Of a stretch of DNA of 64,000 nt, positions 45,226-57,004 are shown in pieces. The position numbers and the translations under genes are program-made. Source of the DNA: Datura wrightii (lineage: Eukaryota; Streptophyta; Magnoliopsida; Solanales; Solanaceae); NCBI GenBank assembly GCA_035772735.1, contig JASDFA010000016.1, forward strand, positions 149,742,501 to 149,806,500, written 5' to 3'. A model generated the notes under the pieces. The model made no database searches. It was not told where the DNA came from and worked only from the letters and a program-made list of their open reading frames with translations. How positions within the stretch are numbered: the stretch's first letter is position 1; each line of letters opens with the position of its first letter.

Positions 45226-45591
45226 GAAGGGATCCTATGTGGGCTGACAAGACCACCATGCTGTCTAGTTATAATAGAAATAAAAAGAGGTAGCTACACT
45301 GGGTCCTACATGAACAACACATAAAATAAGACATACATAGGCCCTACACAACCAACAACAACCAACTAACTGATGACTGTAGTCTGCTAGCCTCTAAGAA
45401 TACAGATAATGGTCGGGACAGGGCTCTGGCCTACCCAAATACTATATAAATGAAGGACTGTAATCCCTACAACCTGGCAACTCCGAATGAAAGGAGATGG
45501 ACAAATTGTTGACGCTGAACAACTGCTAATTGAAATCCTGAACTCTGTCTGTCTAAAGGTGTAGGAAAGTACACAATGCCCTATAGTTGGG
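45226..45591 (-). repeat. LTR fragment of the TE3/TE8 family
   Basis: It corresponds to about positions 215-620 of the TE3 LTR, starting at the conserved GGATCCTATG block (45231). It resembles the TE8 5' LTR most (the CTAGTTATAAT stretch). It is cut on the left by TE7 and joined on the right to an LTR end at the shared GGGTGTCA (45589-45596). Confidence 0.65.
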
Positions 45592-45805
45592 TGTCACGCC
45601 CCACTTTGGGAGGCATGACTGGCACCGAGTGCCACACTGGAATCTAACTAACCTGTTGCATCCTGTCTTGCCTTCTCCTTTACTATCTCGATTCCGCGCT
45701 CTTTTTCGACCTTTCCCCTAGTCATTTCTCACATGCATCGTACTCAAAATCTCGACTTACGTACAAATATGTCGAATAACTGATAGAAACTTATGGGGTG
45801 TAATA
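45592..45805 (-). repeat. Internally deleted 3' LTR of TE8
   Basis: It starts TGTCACGCCCC and ends near GGGGTGTAATA but is only 214 bp long, against more than 3 kb in TE3, so the middle has been deleted. It is followed by the polypurine tract and hairpin (45806-45838). Confidence 0.65.
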
Positions 45806-45838
45806 TCCTCCCCACTTAGGAACATTCGTCCTCGAATG
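45806..45838 (-). other. Polypurine tract and hairpin of TE8
   Basis: TCCTCCCC on the plus strand, then CATTCGTCCTCGAATG (45823-45838), a perfect six-base-pair inverted repeat. Confidence 0.7.
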
Positions 45839-46280
45839 TCAACTATAGCTTACAAGAGTTAACTCTTTTAACTAATGTTCTAGAAAAAAATTCAGTAGAG
45901 TCTCCCTTGTAATATGGACTATCTGAAAAACTTGAAACGCAGAAAAGTCCAGCGCAGGTATCACATAGGGTACTATAGCAACTATTTTACAACAAAATGG
46001 TAGTCAACCGAACAGTATAGATAATATGAATCGTGAAATAACAGTTGAACAACAACTTTACCTTAACTACATAATCTGGATTAATTCTAGAACAAATGAG
46101 GATATCTGGATCTCATGTTATCTTCATCTTCCTAGGTCATCTCTTCTCTATTCCTGTTTCTCCACAATACCTTAATAGAGGCGACATCTTTAGTCCTCAA
46201 CCTATGAACTTGTCGATCTAATTGGTAACTGGAACCTCTTTGTAGGATGAATCCTCAGTAACTTGAACATCCTCAACTGG
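45839..46280 (-). other. 3' untranslated region of TE8
   Basis: AT-rich non-coding sequence between the polypurine tract and the end of pol. It aligns loosely with 7040-7450 of TE3. I see nothing else in it. Confidence 0.5.
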
Positions 46281-47640
46281 CACAACTCAGGATGGATCCC
46301 CTATACACTTCCGTAGCATTGACAGACGAAAGACCTGGTGAACAGATTCTAACTCTGGAGGCAAGTCTAGTTTGTACACTACTCGGCCTATTCTCCGGAG
46401 GATCCGGTAAGGCCCAATAAACCTAGGGCTAAGCTTGCCCTTTTTACCGAACCTCATTATGCCCTTCATTGGAGAGACTTTCAGAAATACCCAGTCACCA
46501 ACATTGAATTCTAGGTCTCTACGTCACACATCAGAGTAAGATTTCTTGCGACTATTTCTCCTAGGGTTGGTGGACCCTAGGAGCTGTCAGCAAGCGCTCT
46601 CTGATAAGCTTTAATTTCTCCTAGGGTTGGTGGACTATTTATGGTCCAATTGACTTTGATTCTCGAACTTTGAACCAACCAATAAGGGATCTGCATCTCT
46701 GCCCATATAAGGACCATACGGCGTCATCTGAATTGCCGAATGATAACTATTATTGTAAGCAAATTAAATAAGGGGTAAATACTCATCCCAACTACCCCCA
46801 AAGTTTAACACGCATGATCGCAGCATATCCTCGAGTGTTTGAATTGTATGTTCTACCTGCTCATCTGTTTGAGGATGGAAGGATGTACTTAGGTTAACTA
46901 CGCTCCCAAGCCTTTCTGAAATGACTGCAAGAATCTAGCTGTGATTTGTTCCCCTCTATTAGAAATAATGGATGCTGGAACAATATGTACTCTAACTACA
47001 TCTCTAATGTATAACTCAGCATAGTCCTCAGCCAAAAAAATGGTCCTAATAGGTAGAAAATGAGCTAATTTTGTCAATCTGTCAACAATTACCCAAATAG
47101 AATCGAATCTACACCTAGTACGGGGTAACCCTATCACAAAATCCATGTTAATTGCTTCCCATTTCCACATAGGTACCGCCATCTCTTGTGTCAATCCATC
47201 GGGTTTTTGATGTTCCATTTTTACTTGCTGACAGTTAGGGCATTGTGCTACAAATTCCTCTATACGTTTTTTAATTCCCGACCACCAATAAATCTCCTTT
47301 ATGTCATGATAAATCTTTGTTGAACCTGGGTGAAGGGAGTAACAAGAATAATGTACCTCTTCCATTATCTGTTGGCAAAGTCCTACCACATATGGAATGC
47401 AGAGGCGACCCTAGATCTCAAAATCCCGTCTTTGATTACCTCAAAAGCTGGTACTTCACCTCGCTGAACTTTATCTCTGAGCTGTACCAGGTGAGGATCC
47501 TCACACTGCCGCTCTTTTACCTCTAAAACCAGGGATGATACTGCAGTATGAATCACTACCCCACTGTCTCCCGAGTCCACTATTCGGATGGCTAGGTTGG
47601 CTAACTGGTGTAATTTTTGGGCTAACTCCCACTGTTTGGG
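46281..47640 (-). pseudogene. Integrase of TE8, broken
   Basis: C-terminal GKKGKLSPRFIGPYRILRRIG at 46287-46469. The core is open at 46898-47389: HHCC finger (YSLHPGSTKIYH to CPNCQQ), INMDFVIGLP with the first Asp, then IISNRGEQ where the second catalytic Asp is Asn. The N-terminal region is at 47383-47580. Stops and shifts separate the parts, and a duplicated TAATTTCTCCTAGGGTTGGTGGA lies at about 46548-46635. It closely resembles the TE7 protein. The chromodomain is too degraded to confirm. Confidence 0.75.
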
Positions 47641-48110
47641 CCTAAAATGCGCTAAACTCCCTATTTATCTATGACTAAGGTCATCCTCTATGATATTAGC
47701 CTTCCCTGGATGATATAAAATATTCATGTTATAGTCCTTCAACAATTCTATCCAGCGATGCTGCCGCAAATTCAACTATTTCTGTGTATAGATGTACTAG
47801 AGGCTTTTATGATGAGTAAAAATGTCCTTGTGCACCCCATATAGGTAATGTCTCTAGATTTTTAAGGCGTGAACTACTGCCTTTAACTCCAGGTCGTGAG
47901 TGGGGTAGTTCTTTTCATGCTTGTTCAGCTGCATTGAAGCATAAGCAATTACTTTACCATGTTGAATCATAAAACACCCTAAACCTACGCCTGAAGCATC
48001 ATAGTACATTGCATAACCCCCTGAACCTTCCGACAAAGCTAGTACGGGCACTGATGTTAATCTATTTTTCAACTCCTAAAAACTCTATTCACATGTTTCG
48101 GTCTAGTGAA
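47641..48110 (-). pseudogene. RNase H of TE8, broken
   Basis: The open part (47854-48072) has YYDASGVGLGCF with the first Asp and YPTHDLELKAVVHALK with the Glu. The C-terminal part (DIYTDH-like) is degraded near 47770-47850. Confidence 0.7.
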
Positions 48111-49100
48111 ATTTAACTGCTTTCAGAGTTAACTTGGTCAAAGGCGCTAATAAACTAGAAAATCCCTCTACAAATCTTCTGTAATACCTTGCTAACCCAG
48201 GAAACTCCGTACCTTAGTTGGAGTTGTAGATATAGGCCATGTCTTTACTGCCTTAATCTTCTGTGAATCTACTTGAATACCAACATCCGACACAATATGA
48301 CCATAAAACCGAATTCATCCAGAATTCACATTTGAGAATTTTGCATACAACTAGCGATCCCTAAGAATCTAGAGTTCTGTTCGTAAATGACCTTGGTGTT
48401 TTGCTTCTAAGCGGGAATACACCAGAAGGTCATCCATAAATACTATCACAATCAAATCCAGATATGACCTGAAGATGTTGTTCATCAGATCCATGAACAC
48501 TGTAGGAGCATTTTTCAACCTGAAGGACATGACTAGGAATTCAAAATGGTCATACCTGGTCCTGAAAGCCATTTTTGAGAAATCTCTCCCGACACCAAAC
48601 CTGGTGATGCCTAGACCTTAAGTCGATCTTAGAGAAATAGTTGTCCCTTGTAGCTGATCAAACAAGTCATCTATCCTGGGAAGCGGGTATTTATTATTAA
48701 TAGTGACTTTATTTAGCTACCGGTAATCTATACACATGCGGAGGAATCCATCTTTCTTTCTTACAAAAAAAATCGGCGCACCCCACGGTGATGTACTCGG
48801 CCAGATGAAGCCATTATCCAACAGATTTTTCAGTTGTTCTTTCAATTCTCTAAGCTCAGCAGGAGCCATTATGTACGGAGGGATGCATATAGGCTAAGTA
48901 CCTGGTAATAGGTCGATAGCAAAATCTATTTTCCATGGGGGAATAGCAGGAAGTTCATCTGGGAACATATCTGGAAATTCATTGACTACTGGAATAGACT
49001 GAAGAGTCGGGGATTCTGCATGGACATCCTCAACCCTGACAATATGATAAATGCAACCCATTGCTATTAACTTTCTCTCCTGAAGATAGGATATAAACCT
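48111..49100 (-). pseudogene. Reverse transcriptase of TE8, broken
   Basis: The best part (48369-48572) reads FEFLVMSFRLKNAPTVFMDLMN and VFMDDLLVYS, the active-site pair. Upstream motifs (about 48600-48900) align with TE7 RT through the ID.R.GYH and IDYRQLN regions but with stops. Downstream connection-region pieces are at 48120-48360. Confidence 0.7.
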
Positions 49101-49540
49101 ACCTTTTGGCGTAGCTGCATTGCCTTTCCACTCTCGTATTACCTCCCATGGAAAGTGGAATCAAACAGTCTTTGTCCAACATTCTACACTGGCGTAACAT
49201 GGTGCTAGCCAATCGATACTAATAATTGCATCAAAATCAATCATTACTAGTTCCACTAAATCCAAAAAAGTTTGGCAACTAACAACCTCTACTCTGCAAC
49301 CTCGGTAGATCCTTTTATCTATAATAGAATCACCAACGGATGTAGAGATCGAAATGGGTTGTTGAAGCAATTTTGGTGTTATACCAAACATTCGGGCCAC
49401 TAATGGTGTAACATAAGACAAATTGGAACCTGGGTCTATCAAAAAATAAACTGAATGAGAACAGATTTCCAGCATACCTGTCACAGCATCCGGCGATGAC
49501 TCTGACTCCTGTCGCCCCAGTAAAGCATAAGTGCAATCCG
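49101..49540 (-). pseudogene. Protease of TE8
   Basis: Part of a 209-codon frame (49161-49790). Active site FLIDPGSNLSYVTP, as in TE7, then a VELVMIDFDAIISIDWL segment where the family has MGMDWL. Open, but isolated from gag and RT by breaks. Confidence 0.75.
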
Positions 49541-50846
49541 GTTCGGTGCCTAAACTCGATGCCCCATACCTGCCTCGGTCTCTACCAGCTGAAGTTGAGG
49601 TCCTGCACCTTTCTGAAGGTGTTGGTACACGTGACCCTACTAAAGATCTGTCATGTCGGTCCCGATCACGCTGACCTCTAGCTGGATAGTCTCTCATCAT
49701 TTGACCCTTTTTTCCACGTGTGTAACAAGAAGTAAAACCATACCTACATGCCATAAGATGGCGTCGACTGCAAATAAGGAAAGGTTGCACAGTGAATCTA
49801 CTCTGCTCTGACCCTCTCTACTGCTGCGAATCCGATGGCCGTGAACTCTCGTCGGGTCCTGAATGTCCTCGACGGCCTAGTCTACCACCCTGATACTGCT
49901 GCGGAGGTGGGGGTCTTGGTCGTCTGCCTGATAGTCATGCCTAGGTCTGCCCTGAAACTCTGCCTGAGTGTCACTACGTCTAGCCCTGTGGCGCTGCTCC
50001 TGATTTGCCCTCTCTATCTCCCATTGCCACTGCCTGATCCCTTCAATACTCTGAGCAAATGCCTAAACACGGGCTATATCCATGTCCTCCCGTAGAGTAG
50101 CCGTAACACAAGTCTCCACGCATTATGGAAGCATCCCTATAATGAACCGGTGCACCCTGGCTGGCATAATGTCTACGAAAGCTAGTGCATATCGGTCCAT
50201 GGAGTCAAATCTCATAGCATACTCCTAAACACTCATCGAACCCTGCTCCAGATGCAGAAACTGATCTACTTGGGCTTGTCAGATTTCTCGCAAAAAATAG
50301 TGGTCCAAAAAGGCCTCCAAAAAGATGGACCAAGTCGAAGGGGGAACATCTCTACCTCGGGACCTCTCCCAACTGTTGTACCATACCACTGCTATGTCCC
50401 ACAACTGAAAACTGCTAACTCAACTAACTCCATAGGCGTGGCATGCATTACCTAGAAGATCCGCTCTAGCTGGTCCAAAAACTATAGAGGGTCCTCATCT
50501 CGGTCCGTCCCTGTGAACTGCAAGGGACTTAGTGTGAGAAACTCTCGGACCCTCAAACTACCAAGTCCTCCCGAAGATTCAGCAACCACGGGTGCCACTG
50601 GCTAACGCAGCGCAACCATCATCTCAGATAGCATGATGGTAATGTTATAGGAGCTGCTGGAGGTGGTACCGATGCATCTGCTGCTCTAGCCGGTTCCTGG
50701 CATGGTGAAGAGTGTTGGGGAGACCAAAATGAAGTCCCCCTGTCGCCCTCAAATCGGGCTGGCTCTGATTTGGGCACCCTACTAGTGCCCTCTCCTGCTG
50801 CGATGTCTCACTTCCTGCTAGTTATGGTTTATCGCGTGTCCGACAT
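49541..50846 (-). pseudogene. gag of TE8, broken
   Basis: The start is the ATG at 50844-50846 (MSDT). The core motif FTGTDRDEDP lies near 50490-50520. The zinc knuckle reads CYTRGKKGQMMRDY at about 49700-49735: against the CCHC form it has lost the second Cys, the His and the last Cys. The frame has many stops. A CTACAG acceptor-like sequence ends four bases before the ATG. Confidence 0.7.
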
Positions 50847-50850
50847 TTCT

Positions 50851-50856
50851 CTGTAG
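50851..50856 (-). promoter_or_regulatory. Predicted leader splice acceptor before TE8 gag
   Basis: The minus strand reads a T-rich stretch ending CTACAG, then AGAA and ATG. It matches the TE7 and TE3 arrangement. Confidence 0.5.
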
Positions 50857-51043
50857 ACAAGCAGAATATAGTAAACTTAGGGACTCAACCCTATATAAGA
50901 TAATTCTATGGCACGACTAGAAGAGAAAGAAGAGCAACCACCCTAACATGCCTCACAGCCTCCTGTCTATAGAATGTGCTGCACGACAAATCCATAGACA
51001 AGACTCTACTTGACACGGCTTGCAGACTCCCTGGGATACGACC

Positions 51044-51060
51044 AAATCTGATATAAAGTT
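51044..51060 (-). other. Decayed primer-binding site of TE8
   Basis: AAATCTGATATAAAGTT on the plus strand is a worn form of the complement of TGGTATCAGA plus spacer, next to the LTR start at 51061. Confidence 0.6.
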
Positions 51061-52146
51061 TTTCACGCCACACCTTGGGATGCATGATTGGCACCTAGTG
51101 CCACACTGAAATCTGACTAACCGGGCTAGGATTATGCACATCTGGTGCATGCTTACAACTCAATTCACGAAAACAACGAGCTATATCTAGGCTACAAGTA
51201 CAGCCTCCAGCCAACAAGGTCATATAGCCACCTGTAAACAAAAATAGCTAACCAGCAATAGGCAATAAGAGGGAATCCTATGCACCGACAAGACCACCAT
51301 GCTATCTAGTTATAATTGAAATGAAAATCAGGCAACCACAACTACATTATAGCCGACAAGGCCACTATCTAACCGCTAAACAAGGGCCCACACAGTCATT
51401 ACACGAAATAAAAAATATATAGGACCCACATGGCCAATAACAAACTAACCATAGGGAATCCATAAATCTACAAGCCTCTAGGAGTGGAATAATCATCGAC
51501 ACAGGGCCCCAACCTACCCATATATTCTACAATCAAAAAGGGTAAACCTTCTAACTGTTATCTCCGAAGGAAGGGAGCCGACTGTACTATTAATTCCAGT
51601 TAGATGCTAGGAAGGTGCTGATCCGTGTCCATTCATACCTGCAAGCAAGTAATGCATAACCTCAAGGGTGGGTGTCAGTATAATATATACCAAATATGAA
51701 AGGAAGTAACTAAAAATAACTAAATAAAACATAAGATGAAACTGAAAGTAATTGAGTGAAGGGATAGAGATACAACCTGATTAACTTAACTTCCTGCTGT
51801 CTAATCCATTAGTAAATAGTGCAAACAAGAACTTTACCTGGCCTTCATAAGCCAGAAGGTACAACCAGCACAAAATAGCCCACTCAGGGCCCCCATAAGC
51901 CCTGGTGAGTACATTTCAATCTATATACCCCTAACAAGGTCAAAATGACTCAACTAATAACTATAGCTAACCTACCGATCCCCTGGGTCTACAACTAAGC
52001 CCACTCGGCCCCTGAACTGTAGTTGTGTCTAAGTCTAGTGTACTCCTGATAACTGCACCTCGGGCACCAAGATTGATGAGGGTTTGATGTCGATACGATA
52101 TAGAACTGGTAGTCTAGCCATGGAATGGACTATATAAAACTCTTGG
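51061..52146 (-). repeat. Truncated 5' LTR of TE8
   Basis: The primer-site portion of the LTR, starting TTTCACGCC (expected TG lost). It aligns with the first 1.1 kb of the TE3 LTR, including the GGATCC-type block near 51283. It is replaced at 52147 by a second LTR start in the same direction. The promoter half and predicted splice donors are missing. Confidence 0.65.
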
Positions 52147-52521
52147 TGTCACGTGCCACCACGGGAGGCATGACCGGAACCTGGTGCCCTACTAGGGTCT
52201 GAACTGGCCTGACTGACCTTTCGCACCTCTGGTGCATGACTAACACTAAATCTCAATTCAAGAAAACAACGGGCAATATCTCGACTGTAAATAGAGTCCT
52301 CGGCCGACAAGGCCTTATAGCTACCTGTAAAGGAATATAGCTACCCAGAAACAGATAATATTAGGGAATCCTAAATGGGCCGACAAGACCACCATGATGT
52401 CTAGTTATGGCTGTAAAGTAAATTTGGCATAAACTAAGCTATGACCGACAAGGCCGCTAACTAACAGCTAAATAAGGCCCCACATGGCTAACATGCAATA
52501 TAAAACACATATGGACCCCAC
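52147..52521 (-). repeat. TE9: LTR stub of the TE3/TE8 family
   Basis: It starts TGTCACGTGCC, like the TE8 LTR, and runs 375 bp before TE10 sequence begins. It has the conserved CGACAAGACCACCATG block near 52380. No internal region of its own is present. Confidence 0.65.
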
Positions 52522-52554
52522 AAGTCATAATTGTTTAAAATAAAACCTAAGGGT

Positions 52555-52568
52555 GCTATTTATACTTG
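52555..52568 (-). promoter_or_regulatory. TATA box of the TE10 3' LTR
   Basis: The minus strand reads CAAGTATAAATAGC. The copy in the 5' LTR is at 63832-63845. Confidence 0.65.
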
Positions 52569-52593
52569 TGGGAATTTTTCCCGGAATAACAAG

Positions 52594-52922
52594 CAACGTG
52601 GCACGGAGTGTATCGTGGAGTACTCCCTCCGTGCCACGGGGATATCGCGGACCCTCTCTGTAATTTGGCTCCTCAGAATTTTCACCTTGGCGTGCCACGA
52701 CCTGCATCGCGGGGCCTGGCCAACGTGCCAGGGTGCTATTGCGCACCTACACTGGAAATTGATGTCCCATGTAATTGTACTCAACGTTCCACGGCTTGCA
52801 TCGCGTGGCATTGCCTCCGTGTCACGGAGGTAACGCGAGGCTTCACTGGAAATGGCCAAAATTAAATCACCCGAGGCAGAATGCCTCCGCGATGGTAGCG
52901 TGACATGGATGCATCGCAGAGC
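52594..52922. repeat. CpG-rich palindromic array in the TE10 LTR
   Basis: CGTGGCACGGAG (52597-52608) and CTCCGTGCCACG (52627-52638) form a perfect 12 bp inverted repeat. Variants follow at 52691-52735 and 52785-52835. At 52872-52909 the sequence resembles the TE7 LTR at 34970-35007. The array is directly upstream of the TATA box. Confidence 0.7.
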
Positions 52923-53169
52923 CCTTATTTTTGCTGCTCTTCCTTGACCTTTTCCACTCTTTGCTTCCAAGTCTATTCCCTATTTTTACCAACATGTATC
53001 TTAGCTTCCCAAAATTCCATTTTACCTGCAAAACAACACCAATCATGTTGGTTAGTATAAATTCACATTTTAACTACAAATCACATGAGAATGCACAAAT
53101 AACGTTAGATAACAAAGACGAAATGAAGCATTTGAGTATCACTTGGGCATATAATTCTTCCCAAGATCA

Positions 53170-54969
53170 CTTACCCCACACTTAAAACCTTGTTCGTCCT
53201 TGAACAATACTCTCACATCTCATGCAATTGACACACACGTATAGCTACTTTGGCTCGACAATTTAAGCTACGACTATACCGATCATTTACTCTAGAAAAT
53301 CATCAAGAAAACATGCGTGGTCTCATCAACACAATGACATACCCCACATTAAGACCTCCTAGACTCAAAAATTGACTCTCGATCGCGGCAACCTCATGCA
53401 AATCAACTGATCAAGACATCTGACACGAAATTTAATCTCTCATCAAGCATGTGCCCTCACAACACAAGAGAATCTCCCCATTTGCGATCATACGATTTCC
53501 AAAGCATTACATGTAGGGGTATATCAACACGATTTTGCTCTTTCTCCCAAAGAATTCACATGCATCATGTCATGAACCATAGGCTTGCCTCTAGTGTACT
53601 ACTCCACTAATATAAGGACGCGTGATGTAAGATCTCGTAGGACTTAATGGATTGTAATGTAAGCTAAGGAACTAGTAAATACTGGGCTAACCAATGATAG
53701 CAACTAGCTTCCTTAAGTGCTTTTCAATACATCCCACCATCATTGTGGGCATTGTTTCTTCCTTCATCCTCTCATTCTTGAAATTTTTCTTTGTTTTTGT
53801 TCCCATTTCTTTAAGCACACTCGACTTAATGACCAAGATTAGTTGTACATATTTATTTTATTTTATTTCAGCAAGTGCACCTTTGACCTTTTCTTTAACT
53901 TTCACCACTTCCGCTTTTCCTTTCTTTTCACAATTCTCACTCCTTTACACTGTGGGAAAATTGTTTTTCTTGAGCACTTAAGAGTTTTGGATCAAATTCA
54001 AGGCTAATGAAAAGAAGGGATTAAGCTCGGTTTGTACCTCTTCAAAGAAAGAAAAAAAATAGGATAAAGGCTCAATGGGGTTAACTAGGATGTACATTCA
54101 AGGTAGGTATGATAATGGAAAAACTTTCGGTTTAATCAAAGAAATGCCTACATCCTTTCCTACAATACACATCCTTCATTTCGTTTCGTACACACACCAG
54201 GCCAGTTCTAGACACTTCACAATTGCATGGAATAATCAAAAACTCACCTCACACTCATTGCACATGCTCAACTCAAGACATATTCACAGACTATTCAATC
54301 AGCTAATTACAAGAATTCAATATTAAGCCTCGATCACACCGAATCGAACATTATGGCCTAGGTATCTCTACGTGTTTATGCATTTGCATGCTTTCATACT
54401 AATCACCTTTGCACTTAATATCATGTACAACATGTAACGATAATTCCGAACCATGAAGTAGTGACATGTTTGGGAAACAAACAAAAGAAAGAAAATAAAG
54501 AGAAACTACTCCTATCGACTACATTTCCCTTAAGACGGTCGTCATCCATCCATCATAGGGAACGGTCACTAATTATGACTTCGGTTCAATGGGACTATTC
54601 TCGGTAAAAGCATCGAAAACAAAGGCCGAGAAACCCAAAATAAAAGAAATTTAACGAAAAATTTTAAAAATTTCGATAATTTCGATAGTAAACAAAAATA
54701 TTTACACAACAACCATTCAACAATAGCTCACACAACACACAATAGCTTAACATTCATTAAAACACTACTTAATTACAGAACACATCACACAGAGTCATAG
54801 GGTCACTTTTTTCACAGGCACAACAACACAACACATCCACATAAACAAAAACAACAATGAAACAACTAGCACCTAACTTCTCCCACCCCATACTTAAACT
54901 GAACATTGTCCCCAGTGTTCACAAAATTCAACATATCACAAAGGTGGGTGGTGAAACTCCCTGATCAAT
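53170..54969 (-). other. Polypurine tract and non-coding 3' region of TE10
   Basis: The tract (AAGTGTGGGGTAAG on the minus strand) is at 53170-53184. CCATAGGCTTGCC at 53577-53589 is identical to TE5. A pyrimidine-rich stretch at 53700-53960 parallels TE5 21980-22290. The rest is AT-rich with no supported gene. Confidence 0.6.
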
Positions 54970-56170
54970 CGAAGTATTCAACTTCTTTATCAGGTGTCGT
55001 TGCCTCGTCTCCCATATCCGAATCACCTTCGCTATCCTCATCTGACTCAACATCTGAGTCCTCACGGCGGGTCTCCTCATCGGTGGGGACATCATCATCT
55101 ACCGGCTCCACAAATGCTTGCCCCACTCTGCATAGAGCCCGAGCATTTTCGCCGAAGGGGTAATCCTAGTCAAGCTGCCAAAGCTTATCTTCTGTTGCTG
55201 GCTTCCCGCCAATGCGCAACTGCAGCATCTACATCCCGTACATGCGGGCCATATATTGATCATCCCAAGCATGTCGCTCGGCTAGTGTAAGAACAGGCCC
55301 ATGAGTAGTGTCAGGTGCCTTGGTTTTGGTAACATCCAAGGCACGCCTTTCAATCTGTGGGATGTAATTTAGGGCCTCCTCCTCGATATCATGGCCCCTC
55401 AAGAACGTGGTAAGAAAACCACCGAACCCGTACCTATGCCCTTGATGCAAGCGGGCTCACTTCATGGCGGAGATGATCACTGCCCCAACATTTATCTCAA
55501 GCCCTTTCATTAGGGCATACACCAAGCATACTCGATTCTGGGTTACATGTATCATGTGCACCCCCGGGATCAGGCAGGAACACACAATTTTTAGCCAGAT
55601 CCTGGCTTCCCTGTTCATCTGAGAGTAGGGCAGTGTCTGATGGTAGCCACTCTCTTTGTGCCTGCTCCACCGTGCTGTCGAACGGGCTCCACATAGAGTG
55701 CGTCTGATGTCGGCATAAGGTGGAGTTATGTTCAGCTACCGGAGTACGTGGGCGTCTGTGTCCCGCGCCCCCAATATAGGTTTCAGGTGATGGGGCTCAA
55801 ATGTGACAACCTGCCCTCTTATCTTGACGGTGTGACTGCGGAGGGTCGGGTTCCAGTTGGCATAGAACTCCCGAATCAGATGGAGATTGCACTCCTTAGG
55901 CTCTTCGAAGATGAAGTTCCACCCAGCAGTGTCAATCCGGTGTACAATCCTCGAAAATTCCTGTGCCAGCGGCTCCCTTGCTCTATGCTCTTTCGGGAAG
56001 TATTTGGTTTCTTTGTGCTTTGCATACTATTTCTTCCCTTCATCAGTCACCCATCGGGTTCCATATTGTTGGCGTTGGCCTCTCAGAACCGCTGGTGCTG
56101 CTGGAATTGTTGTTCCCAATCTTATTCTTTTTCTGTCGGTGCTTGATGTGGATGCGCCTTTTCCTTTATC
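54970..56170 (-). pseudogene. Extra 3' ORF of TE10 (putative plant transposon protein type)
   Basis: Read on the minus strand in pieces: an REFYANW-like segment, VRG-type strand, EARIWLKIVCSCLIP, NRVCLVYALMKGLEINVGAVI, then YGFGGFLTTFLRGHDIEEE and DVTKTKAPDTTHGP, ending in an acidic Asp/Glu/Ser-rich tail (about 55000-55130). This is the same domain type as TE5 23985-24413. Several stops break it. Its function is not established. It lies between the GGGTTGCCTCCC box and the 3' LTR, as in TE5. Confidence 0.6.
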
Positions 56171-57004
56171 TTGTCTGCCCGACATTGTTCCTGCACATAT
56201 AACCATACAATCCCAATGTTATTCAAATCATAACTAGCTATGACTAAGGTTGAGTTTAATTGAATCACCCCACACTTAATCTTTAGCCGCAATTAAAACA
56301 ATTTGGCAAGACATTCATGATTTCACAATATTTACATTCAACATTCTTAGTGCCTTCATATAATTAGATAGAATAATTACTATGTACTACTCAAAGTTCG
56401 TACAACGAATAACAATATCACCATTGATTCCATTATATCATCATAGCACCTAGCCAAATTTTTGTTCTCAACAACCTATGCAATTCACCAATTTCATTTT
56501 TCCGAAATTCCCTTGTCTACTTAATCACGACATAATTCACATCACCCAACATGCACAACCCAATTTTTTTCACATTTCAAACAAATTTAGTTTTCTTCAT
56601 ATTCAAATTCCAACCCTAGCTAACAATTTCGCCAAAATTCAATAACACATGTATTCATCGAGTTCATAAAATCACAAGAATACTATGAACATCAATCAAT
56701 CATAACTTAAATGACTTGAAGCTTAATTTTCACTTAAGGCAAGCTTCAATCACTACCCATGCTCAAGAATCAAAAATTCAAGCAAAAATGAGGTTAATTT
56801 CAAGAACATACCTTTTCTCTAATGAAATTGAAGAAAACTTGAAGAAAATCGATGCCTAGGTCCGTCTCACGTTGGGGGAGGAGGGAATTTGGGGTTTTGG
56901 TCACGGAGAGAATGAAAAATGAGGAAACAATTGAGGGGATTTGGGGTTTTAAAAGTGTTTTTCGCGTGGGTTACCCAACGACCCGGTGTGACCCGACGCG
57001 AAAA
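56171..57004. other. Spacer in TE10 without visible features
   Basis: AT-rich sequence between the 3' ORF and the palindromic repeats. I see no domain, repeat or RNA gene in it. Confidence 0.5.

Larger units (their letters stand above)
52522..53169 (-). repeat. 3' LTR of TE10, left-truncated
   Basis: It aligns with 63799-64000 from its left end. About 860 bp of the primer-site side are missing. TATA box (CAAGTATAAATAGC, minus strand) at 52555-52568. Palindromic array at 52594-52922. The end is taken as GATCA at 53169, by analogy with the TE5 TATCA end. Confidence 0.7.

Noticed and set aside
52594..52922. CRISPR-like array
   Set aside because: Repeats are imperfect, unevenly spaced and palindromic, in a plant LTR.
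55887..56237. 116-codon ORF with hydrophobic stretches on the plus strand
   Set aside because: It lies antisense to the extra 3' ORF of TE10, which has recognisable domain motifs on the minus strand.
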